In this document: positions 29,408 to 38,333 of the stretch, piece after piece
How positions within the stretch are numbered: the first letter of the stretch is position 1
Layout: the number at the start of each line of letters is the position of its first letter
DNA from: Gillisella vitis
GTDB lineage: Bacteria > Pseudomonadota > Alphaproteobacteria > Rhizobiales > Rhizobiaceae
Length of the DNA: 64,000 bases
Reading direction: 5' to 3'
NCBI GenBank assembly: GCA_009744235.1
Contig: WPHV01000013.1
Location: 62,001-126,000, forward strand
Notes under the pieces: generated by a model
The model's database searches: none
What the model was told of the DNA's origin: nothing
Seen by the model: the letters and a program-made list of their open reading frames with translations, nothing else
Made by a program: the position numbers and the translations under genes

Positions 29408-29563
29408 GCGCAGAACCATGCCTTCCAGCTTTCCCGCACCCTGATGGTTCCGGTCACGCTCTTTAGGTCCGGTAACGAGTTCGGCGTTCTGCCGAGCGAC
29501 GAACTCGACGACGAAGACGATCTGGAGATCGTGCATGAATACGTTCCGGGCGGGTCTCATTGA
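29408..29563 (+). pseudogene. Small plasmid gene split by RIT1 (3' part; 5' part at 25930-25950)
   Basis: The 5' fragment 25930-25950 (MNTDLSL, preceded by GGAG) and this 3' fragment rejoin in frame to a 58-residue acidic protein. The joined protein starts MNTDLSLAQNHAFQLSRT and ends HEYVPGGSH, with a DDEDDLE acidic stretch. The family is not recognised; it resembles small conserved plasmid proteins. The original start is now about 3.4 kb away from the rest, so the gene is inactive unless the element excises. Confidence 0.75.
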
Positions 29564-29779
29564 GACCCTTCTCGCCTTTTTGGTGCCGCTTGCGAGCCGC
29601 AGGCGGCAAGGGAAGCTTCGCCGCTGCTGGCACCCGGGCGGTGGCCCAAGGTGCAGATTGTCATCTTGCCAGCCGCGCCCTTGCCTCCTTTGCTCTTCGC
29701 GATGTCCGGAGCGGGCCCGCAAGGTGCGGGGAAAAGAAATAGAAGGAAAGGCGGACGCAAGGGTGCGTCGGGAATTCAA

Positions 29780-30703
29780 ATGGAAAAGAAGGAACTGGAA
29801 GAACTGCGGGACCGCGTGCAATGCGCCGCGGTGCTGGAGCAGGCAGGGTTTGCCATCGACCTGAAGGAGAGCACCCGCAGGGCGGTCAAATTCCGCGGCG
29901 GCGGGGCCATAATCATCGTGATTCACGAGGGCAGGGGCTGGTTCGATCCGCTGTCCGATGCCAAGGGTGACGTGTTCGGTCTTGTCGAGCATCTCGACCG
30001 AGTGCCCTTTGTCGAAGCCCTCGACCATGTCGCATCGCTGGTCGGCTTCGTCCCGAAGGAGCCGGTCTGGACCCACGCTGCGCGCGCGATCGATCTGCCG
30101 GCCGGAGTTTCAGAACGATGGACGAAGCGCCGCAAGCCGTGGCCGGGTTCGATGACCTGGCGCTATCTCTGCGAAGAACGCTGCGTTCCTGAAGCAACCA
30201 TCCGCGCAGCGATCCGGCATGATCTCGTGCGCCAAGGCCCGCGCGGCAGTATGTGGGCCGCGCACCGTGACAGCGAGGGCGCCGTCACCGGCTGGGAGGA
30301 ACGCGGGCCGGAATGGCGCGGCTTTTCGACCGGGGGGGCGAAAGTCTTGTTCAGGTTCGGCGCGATCCATGCGCCGCGCCTTTGCGTGACGGAGGCTGCC
30401 ATCGACGCAATGAGCCTTGCCGCGCTGGAGAGTAATCGGCGCGATAGCCTCTATGTCAGTACCGGCGGCGGCTGGGCCCCTGCCACCGATGCGGCGATCC
30501 GTTTATTGGCGGCGCGGAAGGGTGTGTCGGTGGTCGCCGCCACGGATAATAACGCGCAGGGCGATATCTATGCTGATCGATTGGAAGCAATTGCCCGGGA
30601 CGCGAACTGCGCGTTTGAGCGCCATCGCCCCCACCACGAGGACTGGAACGAGGACCTTTGCGCTCAGCTGCGCGCAAATTCGAGGAGAGGCGCGATGTCG
30701 TGA
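29780..30703 (+). CDS. Toprim-domain (DUF3991-like) primase-related protein
   Basis: A 307-residue protein. The N-terminal region resembles DUF3991/CHC2-like modules (RDRVQCAAVLEQAGFAIDLK, and GDVFGLVEHLD). A Toprim domain follows, with the Glu in CVTEAAIDAMSLA and the acidic motif in VVAATDNNAQGD. Such proteins are common on conjugative plasmids and may prime or handle DNA after transfer. The ATG at 29780 (GGAATTC upstream) fits the usual N-terminus. The 3' end overlaps the convergent Fic gene by 40 bp. Confidence 0.82.
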   Translation: MEKKELEELRDRVQCAAVLEQAGFAIDLKESTRRAVKFRGGGAIIIVIHEGRGWFDPLSDAKGDVFGLVEHLDRVPFVEALDHVASLVGFVPKEPVWTHAARAIDLPAGVSERWTKRRKPWPGSMTWRYLCEERCVPEATIRAAIRHDLVRQGPRGSMWAAHRDSEGAVTGWEERGPEWRGFSTGGAKVLFRFGAIHAPRLCVTEAAIDAMSLAALESNRRDSLYVSTGGGWAPATDAAIRLLAARKGVSVVAATDNNAQGDIYADRLEAIARDANCAFERHRPHHEDWNEDLCAQLRANSRRGAMS

Positions 30704-31260
30704 TTATCCGCCGCCTGCAGTGCCGCGACGTATCGCGTGCGCAGATCTCCCACGTCGCCCAGGCTTCCGCTACCCCAGCTGAAGGGCTCGGCGCCCAGTT
30801 TTTCCACGAGCAGATCGGCGGCAAGCCGAGCGTGACGTCCATTGCCGTTCGGAAACGGATGGATGGCGACCAGGCGATGGTGGAAACGTATTGCGATCTC
30901 GTCAGGCGCGAATGTCTCATGCTCGACCCAATAACGAACGTCATCGAGCAGCGCCGTGAGTTCGACCGGAATTCGGTAGGCCTGGATGCCGATATTGCGC
31001 TCCGTCGTTCGGAAGCTGCCTGCCCATTGCCAGACCTCGCCGAACATGCGTCGGTGCAATGTACGCATGAAGTTTTCTGTCAGCATCCTGTCGACCGGCA
31101 TACGGCGTCGTCCGCGAGCCCAGGCTGCGCCCTCGACGATGTTTTCCTGTTCGGCCTCGTTGAGATCCTGCCTGTGGGTGATCCAGCTTTGAAGCAGGCC
31201 CTCGCGCTCCTGCGGCTCGAGTGGTGTTGCGTCCTCTGGTTCCTGGAAAAGGTCGGTCAT
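30664..31260 (-). CDS. Fic/DOC-type protein, 'mobile mystery protein B'
   Basis: A 198-residue Fic-fold protein. The motif HPFPNGNGRHAR (residues 134-145) matches HxFx(D/E)GNGRxxR, with His134 catalytic. The usual acidic residue is replaced by Asn, as I recall for this subfamily. MFGEVWQWAGSFRTTERNIG and the start region fit the TIGR 'mobile mystery protein B' pattern. Its start overlaps the stop of the HTH partner by 4 bp. Fic enzymes transfer AMP or other groups from nucleotides to proteins and often work as toxins with an antitoxin. The true target here is unknown. Confidence 0.88.
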   Translation of the reverse strand: MTDLFQEPEDATPLEPQEREGLLQSWITHRQDLNEAEQENIVEGAAWARGRRRMPVDRMLTENFMRTLHRRMFGEVWQWAGSFRTTERNIGIQAYRIPVELTALLDDVRYWVEHETFAPDEIAIRFHHRLVAIHPFPNGNGRHARLAADLLVEKLGAEPFSWGSGSLGDVGDLRTRYVAALQAADNHDIAPLLEFARS

Positions 31261-31718
31261 TTTTCTGACCAGAGATCGCGCTCGGAAAGCTGGTCGCGAA
31301 TATAGGTCTGGACGCGGGCCTCGAGATCGCCATCGTCCGTTCCCTGTGCCTCCAGACGCATCGTATGCGCGACCCGCTGGAGTTCGCGCATTGCGATCTT
31401 GCGTGCTCGCTCATCGACGGTGGCCTCGAGCGACGTATTCGGGACCAATGCGTAGACCAGCGTGCAGTCGAGCGCCTCTGCCGCACGCCGCAACGTACTG
31501 AGCTGGATCGTTCCGGACGCCTCTGACTTCTCGATCGCTTCGACGGTCTGCGGCCGAATTCCCATCCGCGAGCCGAGCTGCGACCCCGTCATGCCGAGCG
31601 CATCGCGCAACGCCCGGACCCATCCTTTCGGCGGTGCCCTGAAGCCTTCCGCCGGCTGCAGTCCGCGAAGACGCTCGTCAAGCCTCTTGCGTGCTCGTTT
31701 CCTTGCATCGTCCTTCAT
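31257..31718 (-). CDS. HTH regulator, 'mobile mystery protein A' (partner of Fic gene)
   Basis: A 153-residue protein with an Xre-type helix-turn-helix (MTGSQLGSRMGIRPQTVEAI, residues about 43-62) after a basic N-terminus (DARKRARKRLDERLRGLQPA). It matches the conserved 'mobile mystery protein A' that precedes Fic protein B in many mobile regions. It likely binds the four-copy operator array directly upstream (31744-31860) and represses the pair. The start is supported by GGAGGAA on the minus strand. Confidence 0.88.
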   Translation of the reverse strand: MKDDARKRARKRLDERLRGLQPAEGFRAPPKGWVRALRDALGMTGSQLGSRMGIRPQTVEAIEKSEASGTIQLSTLRRAAEALDCTLVYALVPNTSLEATVDERARKIAMRELQRVAHTMRLEAQGTDDGDLEARVQTYIRDQLSERDLWSEK

Positions 31719-31743
31719 CGTTTATGTTTCCTCCGCCGCTGTC

Positions 31744-31860
31744 ATCAGACAACAGGCTGATTGTTGCGTGCACATTATCAGGTTACACCCTGATCATCAA
31801 TGCAAAATAATCAGTCCAAAGTATGATCAGACAAGAGTTCAAATCAGACTGTAAGCTGAT
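31744..31860. promoter_or_regulatory. Four-copy operator array, ATCAG-N8-CTGAT at 33-bp steps
   Basis: Inverted repeats ATCAG-N8-CTGAT begin at 31744, 31777, 31810 and 31843. The spacing is exactly 33 bp, about three helical turns. Copies 1, 2 and 4 are perfect in both arms; copy 3 ends ATGAT. The array lies between the HTH/Fic operon start (31718, leftward) and the DUF1419-like gene (32107, rightward). The HTH protein is the obvious candidate binder; this is inference. Confidence 0.8.
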
Positions 31861-31897
31861 TTCATCTGAATGAAATAGCAAGGAAGAGAAGGAAAGA

Positions 31898-31927
31898 GGG
31901 GAAGGGGAAGGGGAAGGGGAAGGGGAA
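31898..31927 (+). repeat. GGGGAA tandem repeat, five units
   Basis: Five perfect 6-bp units lie in the leader region of the DUF1419-like gene, about 180 bp before its ATG. The repeat is purine-only and prone to slippage. It is too far from the start for a direct frame effect, so any effect would be on promoter spacing. Confidence 0.85.
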
Positions 31928-32106
31928 GGCCGGCTGCCGCATGCCCGCCAGCCGCGTCAAGGGTAAAGCTTCGCCCGCTGCGCGGCCCTTGACCCGTCCG
32001 GACGGAGAGGCGGCGCCAAGGAGGGGTCAGGAAGGGCTGAAGAGGATGGCGACATCGCGAGGATGAGCCGCGTGTCTTTCCCGACGAGGCTGAAAGGAGC
32101 CCGCCC

Positions 32107-32709
32107 ATGACCGTTTCTCCGATCCGAAAAGTCTTTGAAGGCATTGCCGATCGCCGGCAGATGTTCCGCTTGTTCGACCGCCACGCGCAACGCCCGAACC
32201 GTTGGGAGGGTGACGACAGCGCGCTCTATCGAGGCGAATGGTTTGAAGTCGCCCAGACGCAACACGATTACATGTTCGAGATCCTGCCGCCGCTGTTCAT
32301 GCGGGGCGATATGTTCGCCATGCGCGAGTTCCTTACCGACAGCATCACCAGCATCTTTTTCACGCTGAAGATCGACGACCGAATGCGGTATTTCCATGCC
32401 TATTGCGACTTGTCCGACAATTGCTCGCCCGAGCGGATGCGCGCCGCAATCGTCAAGCGCGAAACCCGGCCCGTTCGGGCGATGACGCGCGAGGAACGCC
32501 TGGACCACATCTGGTCGAGCACCCATGATGACTATCGCGGCTATGCCGGCGAGCGCTGGCCGGAACACGACCACGGCAAGCGGACCGTGCTCTTCTACGG
32601 CGGACGCCAGGGTACCGTCCTGAAGCTGCTCGACGACCTCACGGATGCGGAGATCGCATCGAAGCTGCCGGTGCATCTGCGCTACCTCCCTGACGCGATA
32701 GCGGCGTAA
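32107..32709 (+). CDS. DUF1419-like conserved plasmid protein
   Basis: A 200-residue cytoplasmic protein. Strings such as SPIRKVFEGIADRRQMFRLF and HDYMFEILPPLFMRGDMFAM are conserved in rhizobial plasmid proteins that I recall as DUF1419; function unknown. No membrane segment or signal is present. AAGGAG precedes the ATG. It is first of two small genes ahead of the giant helicase gene, in the usual position for plasmid-backbone accessory genes. Confidence 0.78.
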   Translation: MTVSPIRKVFEGIADRRQMFRLFDRHAQRPNRWEGDDSALYRGEWFEVAQTQHDYMFEILPPLFMRGDMFAMREFLTDSITSIFFTLKIDDRMRYFHAYCDLSDNCSPERMRAAIVKRETRPVRAMTREERLDHIWSSTHDDYRGYAGERWPEHDHGKRTVLFYGGRQGTVLKLLDDLTDAEIASKLPVHLRYLPDAIAA

Positions 32710-32720
32710 GGGAGGCGGCG

Positions 32721-33122
32721 ATGTTCACCTTTTCCGTGACGGACATCCACGTCGTCATGATGCGCGGACGCCTCGACGCGCACCTCAACGGCGGCTTCCG
32801 CAATCCCCACTACGGCATGTTTCCGGGCCGCGATGGGAAGGCCGGTCTTTGGCTTGTCGGGGACGAGGGCGTGTACCTCATGTCCAACGGCAAGCTCGCA
32901 GAGGGGCAACGTCCGTTTGTCGTCTATGCCGAAGAGTGTGATCCGAAGACCAACCCCGATTACTGGCATTACAAGCGCCACCATTTCGGCGGCGATGACG
33001 GAATCGAGTTTCTCGACGGTGCCATGCTCGTGAAGCTGATCGCGGCAAGCCCCGGCTGCACGCATCTGAAGATCGCGTTCCTGCAGGACTCGATGCAGCT
33101 TTTAGCGATCGAGCGAAATTAG
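32721..33122 (+). CDS. DUF3085-like conserved plasmid protein
   Basis: A 133-residue protein. The pattern LWLVGDEGVYLMSNGKL, YAEECDPKTNPDYWHYKRHH and FGGDDGIEFLD matches the rhizobial family I recall as DUF3085, of unknown function. GGGAGG precedes the ATG. It is 11 bp downstream of the DUF1419-like gene and probably co-transcribed with it. A strong hairpin follows its stop. Confidence 0.78.
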   Translation: MFTFSVTDIHVVMMRGRLDAHLNGGFRNPHYGMFPGRDGKAGLWLVGDEGVYLMSNGKLAEGQRPFVVYAEECDPKTNPDYWHYKRHHFGGDDGIEFLDGAMLVKLIAASPGCTHLKIAFLQDSMQLLAIERN

Positions 33123-33186
33123 CGATCCATCGACGGTCGCCATCTGGCGGCGGTCAAGCGCACCCAATCCCCCTCATCCCACGCAT

Positions 33187-33224
33187 GTCGCCGGCCGACT
33201 GGAACCTTCCAGCGGGCCGGCGAC
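33187..33224. repeat. Long two-tier hairpin between DUF3085-like gene and helicase gene
   Basis: An outer 10-bp stem (GTCGCCGGCC with GGCCGGCGAC) encloses a 2-nt mismatch and an inner 6-bp stem (CTGGAA-CC-TTCCAG). No T-run follows, so it is not a plain rho-independent terminator. It ends 27 bp before the helicase ATG and could attenuate or stabilise the message. Confidence 0.65.
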
Positions 33225-33251
33225 GCGCGCCTTCACCCAGGAGATTCCAGC

Positions 33252-36200
33252 ATGTCACATGACGATCCCTTCACCATCGATCTTTTCGGCAACACCGCGC
33301 TTTCGTCCGGCCTCGGCCTTGGCGTGACGGCCTTCGGCAGCAACTTCGAGCCCGACGACGATCCCGATCCTACAACTCCAGCGCCGGCCTTGCCGATCGC
33401 CGCGGTCATGCGGCCATCGTCCCCGGCCTGCCGTGCCCGTGGTCTGAACTTCCATCTCGCCGATGACCGTAGTCTCGCCCGCAGCTGGAAGGACCGTGCG
33501 CGCAACAATATCGCCGCGATCCGGCTCGCTGCCGAGATCGAGGCGGGTGAACGTCCTGCGACGCGCGCGGAACAGGAGACGCTGATCCGCTTCACCGGTT
33601 TCGGCGCGTCCGATCTTGCCAACGGCGTCTTCCGCCGTCCGGGCGAACTCGAATTCCGCAAGGGCTGGGACGAGATCGGTTCCGATCTGGAGGACGCGGT
33701 CGACGAGACCGACTATGCGTCGCTCTCCCGCTGCACCCAGTATGCCCATTTCACCCCGGAGTTCATCGTCCGGGCGATCTGGTCTGGCCTTCAGCGTCTC
33801 GGATGGCGCGGCGGCCGGGTGCTGGAGCCGGGGATCGGCACGGGCCTGTTTCCGGCGCTGATGCCGGAAGCGCTTCGTGATCTGTCGCACGTCACCGGCG
33901 TCGAGCTCGATCCCGTAACGGCACGCATCGTACGGCTTTTGCAGCCGCGAGCGCGGATCCTCACCGGAGATTTTGCGCGCACGGAGTTGCCGGCGCGCTT
34001 TGACCTTGCCATCGGCAATCCGCCTTTCTCGGACCGGACCGTCCGTTCCGACCGCGCCTATCGCTCGCTCGGGCTGCGATTGCACGACTATTTCATTGCC
34101 CGGTCGATCGACCTGTTAAAGCCGGGGGCTTTCGCCGCCTTCGTCACCAGCTCCGGCACGATGGACAAGGCGGATTCCTCCGCGCGCGAGCATATTGCAA
34201 GGACGGCGGACCTGATTGCCGCCATCCGCCTGCCGGAAGGCAGCTTCCGGGCCGACGCGGGAACCGACGTCGTCGTCGACATTCTGTTCTTCCGCAAGCG
34301 CAAGGTCGCCGAGCCCGAGGGCAATCTTTCCTGGCTCGACACGGACGAAATCCGGCCCGCCACGGAGGATGAGGGCGCCATCCGCGTCAACAGGTGGTTC
34401 GCCCAGCGTCCGGAATTCGTGCTCGGCACCCACGCACTGACCTCCGGGCCCTTCGGCGAAGCCTATACATGCCTTCCGGGTGACAGCGAGGATCTCGCCG
34501 CGGCGCTGTCGGCCGCCGTCCATCGTCTTCCGGAAGGCCGCTATGACGGCGAGCCCACCGCGATCGATCTCGATCTTGAGGGCGCGACCGACGATAGTCC
34601 TGTCGATCTTCCGTCCGGCCAGCATGTCCGCGAAGGTAGCTTCTTCGTCGATAACGCCCGAGGCCTCATGCAGGTGATCGACGGCGAACCCGTTGCGGTG
34701 AAGGCCCGGAAGGGTCGCAGCGCCGACGGTATCCCGGAGAAACACATCCGCATCATCCGTAAGCTGATCTCGGTCCGCGACGCGGTGCGTGTGGTGCTGA
34801 AGGCCCAGGAACTGGACCAGCCCTGGAAGGATTTGCAGGTCAAGCTGCGCATTGCCTGGTCGAGCTTCGTGCGCGACTTCGGCCCGATCAACCACACCAC
34901 GGTCTCGATCAACGAGGATCCGGAGACAGGCGAGACGCGCGAGAGCCATCGGCGGCCTAATCTCCAGCCGTTCGCAGACGATCCCGATTGCTGGCTGGTC
35001 GCCTCGATTGAGGACTATGACCTCGAAAACGATACGGCGAGGCCCGGACCGATCTTCACCGACCGTGTCATCTCGCCGCCCGCCCCGCCGGTGATCACCA
35101 GTGCCGCAGATGCGCTCGCCGTGGTGCTCAACGAACGCGGGCGCGTTGATCTCGATCATATCGCCGAGCTTCTGCACCGTGATCCCGAAGACGTCGTCAC
35201 TGAGCTCGGCAGCGCGATCTTCCGCGATCCCGCCGACGGATCCTGGCAGATGGCCGACGCCTATCTGTCCGGTCATGTCCGCGACAAGCTCAAGGTCGCG
35301 GAAGCCGCGGCCGCGCTCGATCCCGCCTATGAGCCCAACGTCTCGGCGCTCACAGCCGTCCAGCCGGTCGATCTTCGACCTTCGGACATCACCGCGCGCC
35401 TCGGCGCTCCGTGGATACCGGCTGGAGACGTCGTCGCCTTCGTCAAGGAGATGATGGGAACGGACATCCGGATCCATCACATGCCCGAACTGGCGTCATG
35501 GACCGTCGAGGCCGGCCAGCTTTCCTACCTCGCCGCCGGAACATCCGAATGGGGAACGGACCGCCGCCATGCCGGCGAACTGCTGTCCGACGCCCTGAAC
35601 AGCCGGGTGCCGCAGATCTTCGATACGATCAGGGACGGCGACAGCGAAAAGCGGGTTCTCAACGTCGTCGATACTGAAGCGGCCAAGGAAAAGCTTCACA
35701 AGATCAAGCAGGCCTTCCAGCGCTGGATATGGTCCGATCCCGATCGCACCGACCGGCTGGCACGCATCTATAATGACCGCTTCAACAACATCGCGCCGCG
35801 AATGTTCAACGGCGATCATCTCAAACTTCCCGGCGCCTCGGGCGCCTTTGTTCTTTATGGACATCAGAAGCGCGGGATCTGGAGGATCATCTCGTCCGGC
35901 TCGACTTATCTTGCCCATGCCGTCGGCGCCGGCAAGACCATGACGATGGCAGCAAGCATCATGGAGCAGCGCCGTCTCGGCCTGGTCGCCAAGGCGATGC
36001 AGGTCGTGCCGGGGCATTGCCTTGCGCAGGCCGCGCGCGAGTTCCTGGCGCTCTATCCCACGGCTCGCATCCTCGTTGCGGACGAAACAAATTTTTCGAA
36101 GGACAAGCGCGCCCGGTTCCTGTCGCGCGCGGCGACGGCAACCTGGGATGCGATCATCATCACGCATTCCGCCTTCAGGTTCATCGGTGTGCCGGCGGCG

Positions 36201-37751
36201 TTCGAACAACAGATGATCCACGACGAACTGGAGCTCTACGAAACCCTGCTCCTGAAGGTCGAGGATGAGGACCGCGTCTCTCGCAAGCGTCTCGAGCGCC
36301 TGAAGGAAGGGCTGCAGGAGCGGCTCGAAGCGCTTTCCACCCGCAAGGACGATCTCCTCACCATCGCCGAGATCGGCGTCGACCAGATCATCGTCGACGA
36401 GGCGCAGGAGTTCAGGAAGCTCAGCTTCGCAACCAATATGTCGACGTTGAAGGGCGTCGATCCGAACGGCTCGCAGCGGGCCTGGGATCTCTATGTGAAA
36501 TCCCGCTTCATCGAGACGGTCAATCCCGGTCGGGCGCTTGTGCTCGCCTCGGGCACTCCGATTACAAATACGCTCGGAGAAATGTTCTCGGTCCAGCGGC
36601 TGATGGGCCACGCGGCACTGGAGGAGCGTGGCCTGCACGAGTTCGATGCCTGGGCGTCGACCTTCGGCGACACGACCACCGAGCTGGAGCTTCAGCCATC
36701 CGGCAAGTACAAGCCGGTGTCCCGTTTCGCCAGCTTCGTCAATGTGCCCGAGCTGATCGCGATGTTCCGCAGCTTCGCGGATGTCGTGATGCCGGCGGAC
36801 CTGCGCGAGTACGTGAAGGTGCCGGCGGTCTCGACCGGCAGGCGCCAGATCGTCACGTCGAAGCCGACGCAGGCGTTCAAGCACTACCAGATGGTGCTGG
36901 CCGAGCGCGTCAAGGCGATCGAGGAGCGCGAGGGGCCGCCGCAGCTGGGCGACGACATCCTGCTTTCCGTCATCACCGATGGCCGGCATGCCGCGATCGA
37001 CCTGCGCCTCGTGGATGCCGACAACGACAATGAGGCGGACAACAAGCTCAACAACCTCATCTCGAACGCCTTCAATATCTGGAAGGCGACCGAGGGTAGC
37101 ACCTATCTCCGCCATGACGGCAAGCCGTTCGAGTTGCCAGGTGCTGCGCAGATGATCTTTTCCGACCTGGGCACCATCAGCGTCGAGAAGACGAGGGGCT
37201 TTTCCGCCTATCGCTGGATCCGCGATGAGCTGATCCGCATGGGTGTCCCGGCATCGGAAATCGCCTTCATGCAGGACTTCAAGAAGTCGGAGGCCAAGCA
37301 GCGGCTGTTCGGCGACGTCAGGGCCGGCAGGGTCCGCTTCCTGATCGGCTCGTCGGAAACGATGGGGACCGGGGTCAATGCCCAGCTCCGCCTGAGGGCG
37401 CTTCATCATCTCGATGTTCCGTGGCTTCCCTCGCAGATCGAGCAACGGGAAGGCCGCATCGTGCGGCAGGGCAACCAGCATGATGAGGTCGATATCTTCG
37501 CCTATGCCACCGAGGGTTCGCTCGACGCGACGATGTGGCAGAACAACGAGCGCAAGGCGCGCTTTATCGCGGCCGCGCTCTCCGGTGACACCTCGATCCG
37601 GCGGCTGGACGATATGGGCGAAGGGCAGGCCAACCAGTTCGCAATGGCCAAGGCCATCGCGTCGGGCGATCAGCGGCTGATGCAGAAGGCCGGGCTCGAA
37701 GCGGACATCGCCCGGCTGGAGCGGCTCCGTGCAGCGCATACAGACGACTAG
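33252..37751 (+). CDS. Fused N6-methyltransferase / SNF2-type helicase, cut by in-frame amber
   Basis: A 1,499-residue product. An N-terminal Rossmann methyltransferase has the SAM motif VLEPGIGTGLFPAL and the catalytic NPPF at 256-259, typical of N6-adenine methylation. The helicase has Walker A GAGKT (892-896), DEAQ at 1049-1052, ASGTPITN, and motif VI QREGRIVRQGNQHDEVDIF. The same family on rhizobial plasmids is, as I recall, about 1,700 residues. The TAG at 37749-37751 falls in the same frame as 194 more codons that clearly continue the protein. The motor domains remain complete upstream of the stop. A role in plasmid DNA modification, transfer or anti-restriction is inferred. Confidence 0.88.
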   Translation: MSHDDPFTIDLFGNTALSSGLGLGVTAFGSNFEPDDDPDPTTPAPALPIAAVMRPSSPACRARGLNFHLADDRSLARSWKDRARNNIAAIRLAAEIEAGERPATRAEQETLIRFTGFGASDLANGVFRRPGELEFRKGWDEIGSDLEDAVDETDYASLSRCTQYAHFTPEFIVRAIWSGLQRLGWRGGRVLEPGIGTGLFPALMPEALRDLSHVTGVELDPVTARIVRLLQPRARILTGDFARTELPARFDLAIGNPPFSDRTVRSDRAYRSLGLRLHDYFIARSIDLLKPGAFAAFVTSSGTMDKADSSAREHIARTADLIAAIRLPEGSFRADAGTDVVVDILFFRKRKVAEPEGNLSWLDTDEIRPATEDEGAIRVNRWFAQRPEFVLGTHALTSGPFGEAYTCLPGDSEDLAAALSAAVHRLPEGRYDGEPTAIDLDLEGATDDSPVDLPSGQHVREGSFFVDNARGLMQVIDGEPVAVKARKGRSADGIPEKHIRIIRKLISVRDAVRVVLKAQELDQPWKDLQVKLRIAWSSFVRDFGPINHTTVSINEDPETGETRESHRRPNLQPFADDPDCWLVASIEDYDLENDTARPGPIFTDRVISPPAPPVITSAADALAVVLNERGRVDLDHIAELLHRDPEDVVTELGSAIFRDPADGSWQMADAYLSGHVRDKLKVAEAAAALDPAYEPNVSALTAVQPVDLRPSDITARLGAPWIPAGDVVAFVKEMMGTDIRIHHMPELASWTVEAGQLSYLAAGTSEWGTDRRHAGELLSDALNSRVPQIFDTIRDGDSEKRVLNVVDTEAAKEKLHKIKQAFQRWIWSDPDRTDRLARIYNDRFNNIAPRMFNGDHLKLPGASGAFVLYGHQKRGIWRIISSGSTYLAHAVGAGKTMTMAASIMEQRRLGLVAKAMQVVPGHCLAQAAREFLALYPTARILVADETNFSKDKRARFLSRAATATWDAIIITHSAFRFIGVPAAFEQQMIHDELELYETLLLKVEDEDRVSRKRLERLKEGLQERLEALSTRKDDLLTIAEIGVDQIIVDEAQEFRKLSFATNMSTLKGVDPNGSQRAWDLYVKSRFIETVNPGRALVLASGTPITNTLGEMFSVQRLMGHAALEERGLHEFDAWASTFGDTTTELELQPSGKYKPVSRFASFVNVPELIAMFRSFADVVMPADLREYVKVPAVSTGRRQIVTSKPTQAFKHYQMVLAERVKAIEEREGPPQLGDDILLSVITDGRHAAIDLRLVDADNDNEADNKLNNLISNAFNIWKATEGSTYLRHDGKPFELPGAAQMIFSDLGTISVEKTRGFSAYRWIRDELIRMGVPASEIAFMQDFKKSEAKQRLFGDVRAGRVRFLIGSSETMGTGVNAQLRLRALHHLDVPWLPSQIEQREGRIVRQGNQHDEVDIFAYATEGSLDATMWQNNERKARFIAAALSGDTSIRRLDDMGEGQANQFAMAKAIASGDQRLMQKAGLEADIARLERLRAAHTDD

Positions 37752-38333
37752 CACGCCGTTCGCCGGCAGCTTCGCGATGCCGAGCGCGACATCGAGGTAT
37801 CGACACGGCGGATTGCGGAGATCGATCAGGACATCACGCGCCTGATTCCGACCGCTGGCGAGGCCTTCACCCTGACGGTCGCGGGGAAAGACTACTCCGA
37901 ACGCAAGGACGCGGGTCGCGCCCTCATGAAGGAGATCCTGATCCTTGTTCAGCTCAGCCAGGAGGGCAAGGCCGTCATCGCCTCGATCGGCGGTTTCGAG
38001 CTCGAATTTGACGGCCGGCGTTATGGCAAGGATGGCTATCGCTACACCACCAAGATGAAGCGAACCGGCGCGGACTACGAGGTCGAGCTTCCGATTACGG
38101 TGACGCCGCTCGGGGCCGTTTCCCGCCTCGGACACGCACTCGACGATTTCGAAGGCGAGCGGGAGCGCTATCGCCAGCGTCTCGGCGACGCCCGCCGCAG
38201 GCTTGCGTCGTACCAGTCGCGCGGCGAAGGCAGTGAATTCGCATTCACCGGGGAACTGGCCGAAAAACACCGGCAGCTTGCCGAGGTCGAGGCGGCACTG
38301 GCGGCTGATGTCGGTGAGCGGATCGTGGCTTGA
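37752..38333 (+). pseudogene. C-terminal remainder of the methyltransferase/helicase after the amber codon
   Basis: The frame continues without interruption from the TAG to a TGA at 38331-38333. It encodes HAVRRQLRDAERDIEVSTRR, a coiled coil, then a conserved beta-rich tail (GGFELEFDGRRYGKDGYRY). A single C-to-T change (CAG to TAG) explains the break and would restore 1,694 codons in total. The downstream ATG at 37926 has no good ribosome binding site, so separate translation is doubtful. Confidence 0.85.

Noticed and set aside
29408-29563. Independent small gene starting inside the 29.4 kb region
   Set aside because: The codons join exactly to the ATG at 25930 across RIT1; local starts have no ribosome binding site.
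31744-31860. CRISPR array
   Set aside because: The 33-bp periodicity comes from 18-bp palindromes with non-unique short gaps, no cas genes, and repeats too short; operators fit better.
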